This document shows, piece after piece, positions 1 to 5,775 of a DNA stretch of 7,746 nucleotides. Under the pieces are notes generated by a model that did not search any database, had not been told where the DNA came from, and worked only from the letters and a program-made list of their open reading frames with translations. The stretch spans positions 1 through 7,746 of the forward strand of contig VBCS01000269.1 in the NCBI GenBank assembly GCA_005888955.1, written 5' to 3'. How positions within the stretch are numbered: position 1 is the first letter of the stretch; every line of letters begins with the position of its first letter. The position numbers and the translations under genes are program-made. Source of the DNA: Betaproteobacteria bacterium. GTDB lineage: Bacteria > Pseudomonadota > Gammaproteobacteria > Burkholderiales > Casimicrobiaceae.

Positions 1-1
1 C

Positions 2-562
2 GGCGCGGCACCAGGTCTCGACCATCGGCCGGGTCATCTCGATGTGACATTGGAAGCCGATGTGCTTGCCAAGCGTGTACGCCTGATCGGGATTGTAGGG
101 GTTCGTCAGCACCCGCGCCGCGCCGGGCGGCAATCCAAAGATGTCGTAGTGCCACTGGAACGTCGAGAAATCATCGCGGCCACCGAACCATTGATCCGCG
201 CTGTCGGCCGCAAGCACCTTCACCTTGCCCCAGCCGATTTCGGGCACTGCAGTGCGCGTAACCCGCGCGCCCAGCGCCTTGGCGAATAGCTGACCGCCCA
301 GGCAATGGCCGAGAACCGGCACGTCCGCTGCGACCGCTCCGCGCAACAGGCCGAGCAGCGGCGCGTTCCATGGCAAGTCGTCGTTCGCGCTCATCGGTCC
401 ACCCATCATCGCGATGCCGGAGAACGCACGCGGATCGGCGGGGACGGGTTCGCCCTCGTCGAGCGCGACCAGCCGGCACGGCAGCCCCCGCGCGTCCAGC
501 CATTCGCCGAAATGGCCGGGGCCTTCGGTCGGCGAGAAGCGGAAGATGACGACGGGTTGCAT
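2..562 (-). CDS. Class I glutamine amidotransferase-like protein (GMP synthase-like GATase domain), 3' end cut off by window edge
   Basis: This is a cytoplasmic GATase1 domain of the kind that hydrolyses glutamine or a gamma-glutamyl compound. Only the first 187 residues are in the window. The nucleophile elbow GHCLGGQ puts the cysteine at residue 87. The other two triad residues are H173 and E175 in the CHIE motif, so the catalytic Cys-His-Glu set is complete. An early MMGGPMSAND loop (52-61) also fits the family. Stand-alone members are usually about 230-250 residues, so roughly 50 residues are missing. The ATG at 562 is the only sensible start: an in-frame TAA lies two codons upstream (566-568). 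No Shine-Dalgarno is visible, and a palindrome sits just upstream. There is no synthetase domain in the visible part, so this is not a full GMP synthase. The true substrate is unknown. The family call is secure. Confidence 0.9.
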   Translation of the reverse strand, partial: MQPVVIFRFSPTEGPGHFGEWLDARGLPCRLVALDEGEPVPADPRAFSGIAMMGGPMSANDDLPWNAPLLGLLRGAVAADVPVLGHCLGGQLFAKALGARVTRTAVPEIGWGKVKVLAADSADQWFGGRDDFSTFQWHYDIFGLPPGAARVLTNPYNPDQAYTLGKHIGFQCHIEMTRPMVETWCRA

Positions 563-570
563 CGATTACA

Positions 571-583
571 GGCACGGCGTGCC
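571..583. repeat. Short palindrome directly upstream of the amidotransferase start
   Basis: The stretch GGCACGGCGTGCC is a perfect 6-bp inverted repeat around a single central base. It ends 8 bp from the ATG at 562, where a ribosome binding site would be expected, and no purine-rich SD is seen there. It could be a small operator or an mRNA hairpin that limits ribosome access. In GC-rich DNA a 6-bp arm can also arise by chance. Confidence 0.3.
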
Positions 584-649
584 GCTACATTTGACGGCTG
601 CTTTGGCGCATCCTCGCGCATCACGCCCGACACTGCGTCGACATTGGCA

Positions 650-655
650 ATTGTA
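650..655 (-). promoter_or_regulatory. Possible -10 box for the amidotransferase gene
   Basis: On the minus strand this reads TACAAT, a five-of-six match to the sigma-70 -10 consensus, inside the most AT-rich part of the gap. It lies 87 bp upstream of the ATG at 562. No good -35 hexamer is found 16-18 bp further upstream, so this is only a candidate. Confidence 0.25.
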
Positions 656-680
656 CCGCGATGCTGCACTAATAAATGCC

Positions 681-705
681 GAGCGTTCCTCGATTCACGA
701 CGCTC
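681..705 (-). terminator. Weak hairpin just after the CoA-transferase stop codon
   Basis: On the minus strand GAGCGT and ACGCTC can pair across a 13-nt loop, starting two bases after the TAG of the CoA-transferase gene. The next bases, GGCATTTATT, contain some U in the RNA but no clean U-tract. Position favours a terminator for the five-gene unit. The short stem and poor U-tract argue against an efficient intrinsic one. Confidence 0.25.
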
Positions 706-707
706 CA

Positions 708-1943
708 CTAGCTCGCAGCAGCCACGACCCCTTCTGCAATGAAGGATTCGACTTCGGCCGCAGAGTATCCGCACTCGCGCAGCACCTCGCGCGTATGTTC
801 GCCGAGCAGCGGCGCGGGGCGGTCGACGCGCGCAGGCGTGGCCGAGAAATGCAGAGGGCAGCCCAACGCACGCGTCGCGCCGGCCTCGGGGTGGACGAGA
901 TCGACCACCATGCCGCGCGCGAGCGTCTGCGGATGCGTGAGCGCTTCCCCGAGGTTGTGTACCGAACCGGCGGGCACTCCCGCAGCATCGAAGGCGGCGA
1001 GCCATTCCGCTTTGTCGCGCGTGACGAGCACCGTGTCCATGAGCGCGGAGAGCGTGTCCAAATTTTCCATTCGCGCCGAGTTCGTCGCGAAGCGCGGATC
1101 GGCGCGCCATTCGGGATGGCCGAGCACCTCGGCGATGCGCTCCCAGTTCGCCTGGTTGGCGCCGCCGATGTTCATCCAGCCGTCGCGCGCACGGAACGCC
1201 TGATACGGCGCGGTGAGCACGTGCGCTGACCCGGTGGGGCCAGGCGACTCGCCGGTCGCAAAATAGATCGCAGCCTGCCAATACGTCTGCTGGAGCGCGG
1301 CTTCCATGAGCGAGGTATCGACCATCTGCCCGCGGCCGGTCTTGAGCTTGTGTACGTACGCGGCGAGGATGCCGCCGAAGGCGAGGATGCCGGCGTTGAT
1401 GTCGGCGACCGGATTGCCCGTTTTCACCGGTGGGCGCCCGGGCTCGCCGGTGATCGACATGAGGCCCGCGAAGCCCTGTGCAATCAGGTCGAAGCCGCCC
1501 TTGTCACCCAAGGGTCCGCTCCGGCCGTAGCCTGACACCGCGCAGTAGATCAATCCCGGATTCTTCGCCGAGAGCACGTCGTAGCCGAGACCGAATTTTT
1601 CCAGCGTGCCGCGCCGAAAATTCTCGGTGAGGACGTCGGCGGTCTCGACCAGGCGCAACAGAATGTCGCGCCCTCGCGGATGCTTGAGGTCGAGGGCGAC
1701 GCCGCGCTTGTTGCGGTTCATGATCAGGAACGGCGCGGACACGCCGTTGATTCGCGGCTCGCGATACCCGCGGGCGTCATCGCCGCCGGGCAGCTTTTCG
1801 AGCTTGACGACGTCGGCGCCCAGGTCGGCAAGCATCATCCCGCAGGTGGGCCCGGCCATGATCTGTGCCAGCTCGAGCACGCGCATGCCGGCGAGCGGAC
1901 CGGGATGCGGAGGTAGCTTCGATTGCGCAGCAACGCCGCTCAT
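708..1943 (-). CDS. CaiB/BaiF family (family III) CoA-transferase
   Basis: This cytoplasmic enzyme moves CoA between carboxylic acids, and family III members work through an enzyme-bound aspartyl-CoA intermediate. The 411 residues are normal for the family. The N-terminal block GMRVLELAQIMAGP (19-32), followed by MLADLGADVVKLE (37-49), is the usual CoA-binding start. NRNKRGVALDLKHPRG (77-92) and GYGRSGPLGDKGGFDLIAQG (138-157) are classic. The catalytic aspartate should be D181 in VADINAG, aligning with Asp169 of formyl-CoA transferase. KTGRGQMVDTSLMEA follows, as expected. The ATG at 1943 overlaps the TGA of the crotonase-like gene in an ATGA junction, which points to translational coupling. 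It is the last gene of the transporter unit. Its likely job is to make the CoA thioester of the imported acid. Donor and acceptor cannot be read from sequence. Confidence 0.95.
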   Translation of the reverse strand: MSGVAAQSKLPPHPGPLAGMRVLELAQIMAGPTCGMMLADLGADVVKLEKLPGGDDARGYREPRINGVSAPFLIMNRNKRGVALDLKHPRGRDILLRLVETADVLTENFRRGTLEKFGLGYDVLSAKNPGLIYCAVSGYGRSGPLGDKGGFDLIAQGFAGLMSITGEPGRPPVKTGNPVADINAGILAFGGILAAYVHKLKTGRGQMVDTSLMEAALQQTYWQAAIYFATGESPGPTGSAHVLTAPYQAFRARDGWMNIGGANQANWERIAEVLGHPEWRADPRFATNSARMENLDTLSALMDTVLVTRDKAEWLAAFDAAGVPAGSVHNLGEALTHPQTLARGMVVDLVHPEAGATRALGCPLHFSATPARVDRPAPLLGEHTREVLRECGYSAAEVESFIAEGVVAAAS

Positions 1944-2719
1944 CGCCCAACGAACACCGGTTTCTTCTTGGCGAGGAAGGCCGCGTAGCCGATGCGGAAG
2001 TCCTCGGTATCGAAGCAGTCGAATCCTTCGCCGGCTTCCGCCGCGGTGAGCGGCCGCGGATCGGCCAGCCGGCGGGCGAACTTCTTGTGCCAGCGCGCGA
2101 CGAGCGGCGCGCCTTCGGCGATGCGCTCGGCGCTCGCCTGTGTCTCGGCGGCGACTTCGCCGTCGGGCACGACACGCGTGACCAGCCGCTTCTGTTTCGC
2201 TTCCGCGGCGTCGAAGATGCGCCCCTCGAGAAGGATCTCGAGCGCCACGCTTGACCCCACCAAGTGCACCAGGGGCGCCATTTCAGGGTACGCCATCGTG
2301 AGACCGAGATTCTTGATCGGAGCGCCGAAGCGGGAAGACTCGCCGCAGATGCGCAAATCGCAGAGCGCCGCGATCTCGAGCCCTCCGCCGACGCAGATGC
2401 CATGAATCTGCGCGACCAAAGGATGGCGGCAGGCGGCAAGCGCATGCAGCGTCGCGTGCATGAGATGCCCATACGCGATTGCCTGCGGCTTGTTGGCGCG
2501 CTCGGTCGCGAACTCGGCGATGTCATTGCCGGGCGAAAATGCCTTTTCACCCGCGCCGCGCAGGATGACGCAGCGCAGGCTGTCGTCGGCCGACAGGGTA
2601 TCGATCGCGGCGCCCAGCGCCTGCCACATTCCCTTGGTCAGCGCGTTCAGCTTTTCGGGGCGGTTGAGCACCACGGTTGCGATAACGCCGTCGCGAAGGA
2701 CTTCGATGAGCTCGGGCAT
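1940..2719 (-). CDS. Crotonase-family protein (enoyl-CoA hydratase/isomerase-like)
   Basis: This 259-residue cytoplasmic protein has a full crotonase fold signature. Oxyanion-hole segments are FSPGNDIAEF (61-70) and GICVGGGLEIA (107-117). The LNRPEKLNAL strand (18-27) near the N-terminus is typical. E115 matches Glu144 of rat mitochondrial enoyl-CoA hydratase. The partner Glu164 position, in the motif FGxPE, is isoleucine here (I135 in FGAPIK). A nearby acid is E146 in MAYPEM. The protein may therefore be an isomerase, a hydrolase, or a hydratase using different acid/base chemistry. The ATG at 2719 follows a clear SD (AGGAG, 8-nt spacing) that overlaps the stop of the permease gene. Its 3' end overlaps the CoA-transferase start. 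Its expected substrate is the CoA ester made by that enzyme, although this is inferred from position only. Confidence 0.92.
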   Translation of the reverse strand: MPELIEVLRDGVIATVVLNRPEKLNALTKGMWQALGAAIDTLSADDSLRCVILRGAGEKAFSPGNDIAEFATERANKPQAIAYGHLMHATLHALAACRHPLVAQIHGICVGGGLEIAALCDLRICGESSRFGAPIKNLGLTMAYPEMAPLVHLVGSSVALEILLEGRIFDAAEAKQKRLVTRVVPDGEVAAETQASAERIAEGAPLVARWHKKFARRLADPRPLTAAEAGEGFDCFDTEDFRIGYAAFLAKKKPVFVGR

Positions 2720-2727
2720 GACCGTTG

Positions 2728-2732
2728 CTCCT
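2728..2732 (-). promoter_or_regulatory. Ribosome binding site of the crotonase-like gene, overlapping the dctM-type stop codon
   Basis: On the minus strand the sequence TAGGAG combines the TAG stop of the large permease with an AGGAG Shine-Dalgarno, 8 nt before the ATG at 2719. This fixes the start and shows that translation of the two genes is closely linked. Confidence 0.75.
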
Positions 2733-4017
2733 AGCGATAGAAAAGCTGGACGAGACCCATCCCGGTCACCGGCACGTACGTCACCAGGAGCAGCACCGCG
2801 AGCAGCACGCCGATGAACCAGACGTTCACGCGCGTGACCTCCCAGATCGACACCTTGGCAATGGCGCTCGCAACCATCAATACGCTCGCAACCGGCGGCG
2901 TCTGCTGGCCGATGCCCAGATTGACCGTCACGATCAATCCGAAATGAACGGGATCAATGCCGGCGGCCTTGACCAGCGGCATCACTACCGGCACGACGAG
3001 GATGATCGCTGCAGCGGAATGCAGAAACATGCCGAGCAACAGGAACAACAGGTTGAGCAGCGCCAGCACCGCCCACTTGTTCTGCGTGAGCTGCGTCACC
3101 GCCTGCGCGAGTTGCTGCGGCGCCTGCACCTCGGTGAGATACGTGCCGAGGAGCGCGCTCGTCGCCACCAGCAGCATGACCACCGCAGTCTGCACGGCGC
3201 CGTCGATCACCGCTTGCCGTAGCTGCGCGACGTCGAGCTCGCGATAGATCAAAAAGCCGACGACGATGGCCGCGACCACCGCAAGCGCTGCGCCTTCGGT
3301 CGCGGTCACCACGCCGCCGAAGATGCCGCCGAGGATGATGATCGGCAGCAGGAACGCCCAGAGCGCGTCGCGCGCCGTGCTCGCGACACGCTTGAGCGCA
3401 AACGCTTCTTCGCGCGGAAGGTCGTAGCGGCGGGCGAACCGGTACGCCATTGCCATCAGCCCGAAGCCGCCGATGATCCCGGGCACGATGCCGGCGACGA
3501 AGAGCTGCACGACCGAGGTCTCCGCCATGACGGCATAGAGAATCATGGGGATCGACGGCGGAATGATGACCGCGAGCGTCGCCGCGGACGACATCACCGC
3601 CGCGGCCAGCGGTGCCGGATAGCCCTTCGCCTTCATGCCCGGGATCAGGATCGATCCCAGCGCAGCGATGTCGGCCACCGCCGAGCCAGAGATCTCAGCG
3701 AAGAACATCGACGCGCCGATCGACACGTGCGCGAGCCCGCCGCGCGCCCAGCCGAAGAGCGACGACGCGAACGCGATCAGCCGCCGCGAGATTCCGGACG
3801 CGTTCATGATCGCGCCGGCGAGGATAAAGAGCGGAATCGCCAGCAGCGGAAAGCTGGTCGCGCCGTTGTACGCGACGATCGCCAGGTTCGGCAGGATGCC
3901 CAGGCCGTGGCTCGTCACCATCGCCGCGACCGCCACGATGCCCAGCGAGACGGCGATCGGCACGTTGAGCACGACCAGCACCAGAACGGCGGCGAAGAGG
4001 AGCAGCATCAGGCTCAT
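2731..4017 (-). CDS. dctM: TRAP transporter large permease subunit (DctM family)
   Basis: This is the ion-driven transport subunit of a tripartite ATP-independent periplasmic transporter, in the inner membrane. It is 428 residues long, a normal size, and almost wholly hydrophobic with about a dozen membrane segments. Family motifs include IPLFILAGAIMNASGISRRL (61-80), the block around FFAEISGSAVADIAALGSIL (105-124), GGIFGGVVTATEGAALAV (230-247) and GIDPVHFG (353-360). The cluster GIGQQTPPVASVL (368-380) corresponds to the usual TPPVG loop near the C-terminus. Residue 333 is histidine in GMFLHSAAAIIL, where I recall an acidic residue being common. The ATG at 4017 lies 18 bp after the small-subunit stop, with only a weak purine stretch as SD. 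It works with the DctQ- and DctP-type proteins encoded just upstream. Substrate is unknown; the symbol denotes family membership, not C4-dicarboxylate specificity. Confidence 0.96.
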   Translation of the reverse strand: MSLMLLLFAAVLVLVVLNVPIAVSLGIVAVAAMVTSHGLGILPNLAIVAYNGATSFPLLAIPLFILAGAIMNASGISRRLIAFASSLFGWARGGLAHVSIGASMFFAEISGSAVADIAALGSILIPGMKAKGYPAPLAAAVMSSAATLAVIIPPSIPMILYAVMAETSVVQLFVAGIVPGIIGGFGLMAMAYRFARRYDLPREEAFALKRVASTARDALWAFLLPIIILGGIFGGVVTATEGAALAVVAAIVVGFLIYRELDVAQLRQAVIDGAVQTAVVMLLVATSALLGTYLTEVQAPQQLAQAVTQLTQNKWAVLALLNLLFLLLGMFLHSAAAIILVVPVVMPLVKAAGIDPVHFGLIVTVNLGIGQQTPPVASVLMVASAIAKVSIWEVTRVNVWFIGVLLAVLLLVTYVPVTGMGLVQLFYR

Positions 4018-4035
4018 CGCGGTCCGTTCCGGGGC

Positions 4036-4584
4036 TTACTGCGTGCCGTTGGCAAGCGCTACGCCTCCGGCTTGTGGCGGCGGTCGCTTGGCGGCAATGA
4101 GCTCCACCAGATGCGTGAATTCGGCGACGATGATCAGCGCCGCGGCGATCGGAATCACCGACTGCACGACGCTCATCGGAATCCAGGGCAGGCTTACCAG
4201 CGTATCGGTGGCGAGAATCGGCGTGATCCAGACACCGACGCCGCCGAGCAGCGCGAAGAACGCGATCACCAGCAGCTGTGCGCCGATGTTCACAGCGCGC
4301 CGCGCGCGCCAGGGCATCCGCTCCACGAGCTCGGGGCAGCCGATGTGCGCGCGCTTGACCGAGGCGAGCGCCGAACCGTAGAACGTCAACCACGCCAGCA
4401 GCACCGACGCGACCTCGACGTACCAGATGAGCGAGCTGCCGATGAAGCGAAAGATAACGCCGAGCGTTACTTCCACCGCGAGAACCACCATGAGCGCGAC
4501 GACGACCCACTCGAGCAGGCGGCCGTAGCGCTCGCGGAAGCGCTTCATCGCGCCGCCGTTGCCGTGCTCCCCCTTTTCGCTCAC
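4036..4584 (-). CDS. dctQ: TRAP transporter small permease subunit (DctQ family)
   Basis: This is the small membrane subunit that pairs with the DctM-type protein. It is 182 residues with four predicted membrane segments, near 24-46, 52-72, 98-120 and 138-163. The family signature is visible in WYVEVASVLLAWLTFYGSAL (54-73) followed by KRAHIGCPELVERMP (77-91), including the conserved Glu, Gly and His. The start is GTG at 4584, which overlaps the TGA of the dctP-type gene as GTGA. No SD precedes it, so reinitiation after the upstream gene is likely. An internal ATG at codon 13 is an alternative start, but the purine run GGGGGAG lies too far from it (18 nt). The hydrophilic tail after residue 165 is proline-rich and probably disordered. 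The family call is strong; the exact start is less certain. Confidence 0.92.
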   Translation of the reverse strand: MSEKGEHGNGGAMKRFRERYGRLLEWVVVALMVVLAVEVTLGVIFRFIGSSLIWYVEVASVLLAWLTFYGSALASVKRAHIGCPELVERMPWRARRAVNIGAQLLVIAFFALLGGVGVWITPILATDTLVSLPWIPMSVVQSVIPIAAALIIVAEFTHLVELIAAKRPPPQAGGVALANGTQ

Positions 4585-5600
4585 TGCCGCAGCGCGGTCG
4601 CGCGGTCGATCAATTCCTTGGCGCCCGGCACTTCCTTGCCAAACTCCTCGTAGATCGGCTTGCTCGCGGCGACGAAGGCTTCCTTGTCGACCTCGTTGAC
4701 CTGCATGCCGGCCTGCTTGAGCTTGTCGAGCAAGGCCGTGTCGTCCTTTGCAGCGGTTTCATAAACGAACGCCTGCGTCTCCTTCGCCGTGTCGTCGAGG
4801 ATCTTGCGCACGTCTGCCGGGAGCGTATTCCAGTGCGTCGTGCCGACGGTGAGATATGCCGGGGTATAGACGTGGCCGGAAAGCGACAGATACTTCTGGA
4901 CTTCCTGCAGCTTGGCCGAGTAGATCTGCGTAAAGGGATTCTCCTCACCGTCCATCACGCCGGTCTGCAGCGCGGTGAAGAGCTCGGAAAACTTCATCGG
5001 GCTGGGATTCGCGCCGTAGGCCTGGAACATCTTCACCCGCCACACGCCTTCCGGCACGCGCAGCTTGATCCCTTTCAGATCAGCCGGAACCTTGATCGGG
5101 CGCTTGCTGTTCGTGATATGGCGGATGCCGTTCTCCCACACCGCCAGTACCTTGAGCCCCTTCTTCTCCGCGGCGGGCTCGAGCTTGGTCCAGAAGATCT
5201 CTTTTTCGATGCGGCCCATGTGTGCGCGATCCTTGACGATGTATGGCATCTCGAAGATGCCGAACAGATCGACTTCCGAGCTCATCACCGTCGAGGGCAG
5301 CGCCATGTCGACCGTGCCGAGCTTGAGCTTCTGCAGCAACTCCTTGTCACCGCCGAGCTGGCTCGAGCCGAACGTCACGACCTTGGCCTTGCCGGCGAGC
5401 TTGGCGTTGGCGCGCTTGGCATACTCGTCTGCACTCTGCTGGAAGAGCGAGCCCGGCTCCCCGACATGGCCGAGCTTGATCTCGAGTTGCGCGAATGCAG
5501 GCGCGGCGATGAGTAGCCCGGCGCAGGCCAGCGCCGCGGCCGTCAAGGAACGCAGCAAACGACTGTCGCGGTGACCGACGGGGCCTTGGGTGATGGTCAT
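4581..5600 (-). CDS. dctP: TRAP transporter periplasmic substrate-binding protein (DctP family)
   Basis: This is the extracytoplasmic receptor that delivers an organic acid to the QM permease. It is 339 residues. A signal peptide is clear: arginines at 11, 14 and 17, then a hydrophobic stretch 18-33, with likely cleavage after AFA at 37. The mature protein begins QLEIKLGHVGEPGSLF. The segment LKGIKLRVPEGVWR (175-188) carries R181, which aligns with the arginine that binds substrate carboxylate in this family. FSELFTALQTGVMDGEENP (204-222) is the usual following block. The start at 5600 is fixed by GGAGG 9 nt upstream and by the signal peptide. The frame is open for 97 more codons upstream but runs into the divergent gene. 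It is the first gene of the five-gene unit, so its promoter should lie in 5601-5775. The ligand is probably a carboxylate but cannot be named. Confidence 0.96.
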   Translation of the reverse strand: MTITQGPVGHRDSRLLRSLTAAALACAGLLIAAPAFAQLEIKLGHVGEPGSLFQQSADEYAKRANAKLAGKAKVVTFGSSQLGGDKELLQKLKLGTVDMALPSTVMSSEVDLFGIFEMPYIVKDRAHMGRIEKEIFWTKLEPAAEKKGLKVLAVWENGIRHITNSKRPIKVPADLKGIKLRVPEGVWRVKMFQAYGANPSPMKFSELFTALQTGVMDGEENPFTQIYSAKLQEVQKYLSLSGHVYTPAYLTVGTTHWNTLPADVRKILDDTAKETQAFVYETAAKDDTALLDKLKQAGMQVNEVDKEAFVAASKPIYEEFGKEVPGAKELIDRATALRQ

Positions 5601-5609
5601 AGTCGATTT

Positions 5610-5614
5610 CCTCC
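5610..5614 (-). promoter_or_regulatory. Strong ribosome binding site of the dctP-type gene
   Basis: The minus strand reads GGAGG, 9 nt before the ATG at 5600. It is the best Shine-Dalgarno in the window and decides the start against the longer open frame that reaches 5891. A strong site on the binding-protein gene fits the usual need for excess periplasmic receptor over permease. Confidence 0.8.
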
Positions 5615-5642
5615 AGTGATGCGCGTTCGCGACACCGATCGC

Positions 5643-5656
5643 GACCGCGTGCGGTC
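5643..5656. repeat. Inverted repeat between the candidate promoter and the dctP-type start
   Basis: GACCGC and GCGGTC form a perfect 6-bp dyad with a 2-bp centre, 43-56 bp upstream of the dctP-type ATG and downstream of the candidate -10 box. That is a natural place for a repressor operator of a catabolic operon. Two copies of the self-complementary TCGCGA (5627-5632 and 5639-5644) flank or touch it. No regulator gene is present in the window. On the plus strand the dyad is followed by a T-rich stretch, but no plus-strand gene ends there. Confidence 0.4.
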
Positions 5657-5705
5657 TTGTTTTGTTACGCCGCGCCGCCCGATAGTACGACGCGACAAGG
5701 GGTAG

Positions 5706-5735
5706 ATCGTACCCAGCTTTCTCACGGCGTCGCAA
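5706..5735 (-). promoter_or_regulatory. Candidate sigma-70 promoter for the TRAP/CoA-transferase unit
   Basis: On the minus strand TTGCGA (5730-5735) and TACGAT (5706-5711) are spaced by 18 bp. Each matches four of six consensus bases. The implied transcript start, near 5699, gives a leader of about 100 nt ahead of the dctP-type gene that contains the inverted repeat. This is an eye-based call in a GC-rich genome, so confidence is modest. Confidence 0.35.
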
Positions 5736-5761
5736 GCACGGTGCGCGTCGTGGGTACGGCG

Positions 5762-5767
5762 TATGAT
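5762..5767 (+). promoter_or_regulatory. Possible -10 box close to the plus-strand gene start
   Basis: TATGAT matches five of six -10 consensus bases and lies only 8 bp before the ATG at 5776. No good -35 hexamer is seen at 16-18 bp upstream. If used, transcription would start about at the initiation codon and give a leaderless or nearly leaderless mRNA, which agrees with the absence of an SD. Confidence 0.25.
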
Positions 5768-5775
5768 ATCGACGC

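Larger units (their letters stand above)
563..707. other. Non-coding gap between the CoA-transferase gene and the amidotransferase gene
   Basis: This is 145 bp between two minus-strand genes with no convincing coding frame. It is locally richer in A and T around 640-680 than its surroundings. Reading along the minus strand, it holds a hairpin just after the CoA-transferase stop, a possible -10 box, and a short palindrome next to the amidotransferase start. The gap is much longer than any junction inside the upstream five-gene unit. The amidotransferase is therefore more likely to have its own promoter than to be a sixth gene of that unit, although read-through cannot be excluded. Confidence 0.6.

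Noticed and set aside
406..1281. A 291-codon minus-strand frame spanning the CoA-transferase end and the amidotransferase start
   Set aside because: It overlaps two genes with recognisable catalytic motifs in other frames, and its own translation shows no domain.
3695..4510. A 271-codon minus-strand frame across the dctQ/dctM junction
   Set aside because: It is out of frame with both permeases and gives arginine/alanine-rich sequence without motifs, as expected from high-GC third positions.
3727..4653. A 308-codon plus-strand frame over the TRAP permease genes
   Set aside because: The translation is dominated by Arg, Asp, His and Gln with no fold-like pattern, and it lies antisense to two clear membrane-protein genes.
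5643..5665. A plus-strand intrinsic terminator (dyad followed by T-rich bases)
   Set aside because: No plus-strand gene ends before it; the genes to its left are all on the minus strand. An operator role or chance is more likely.
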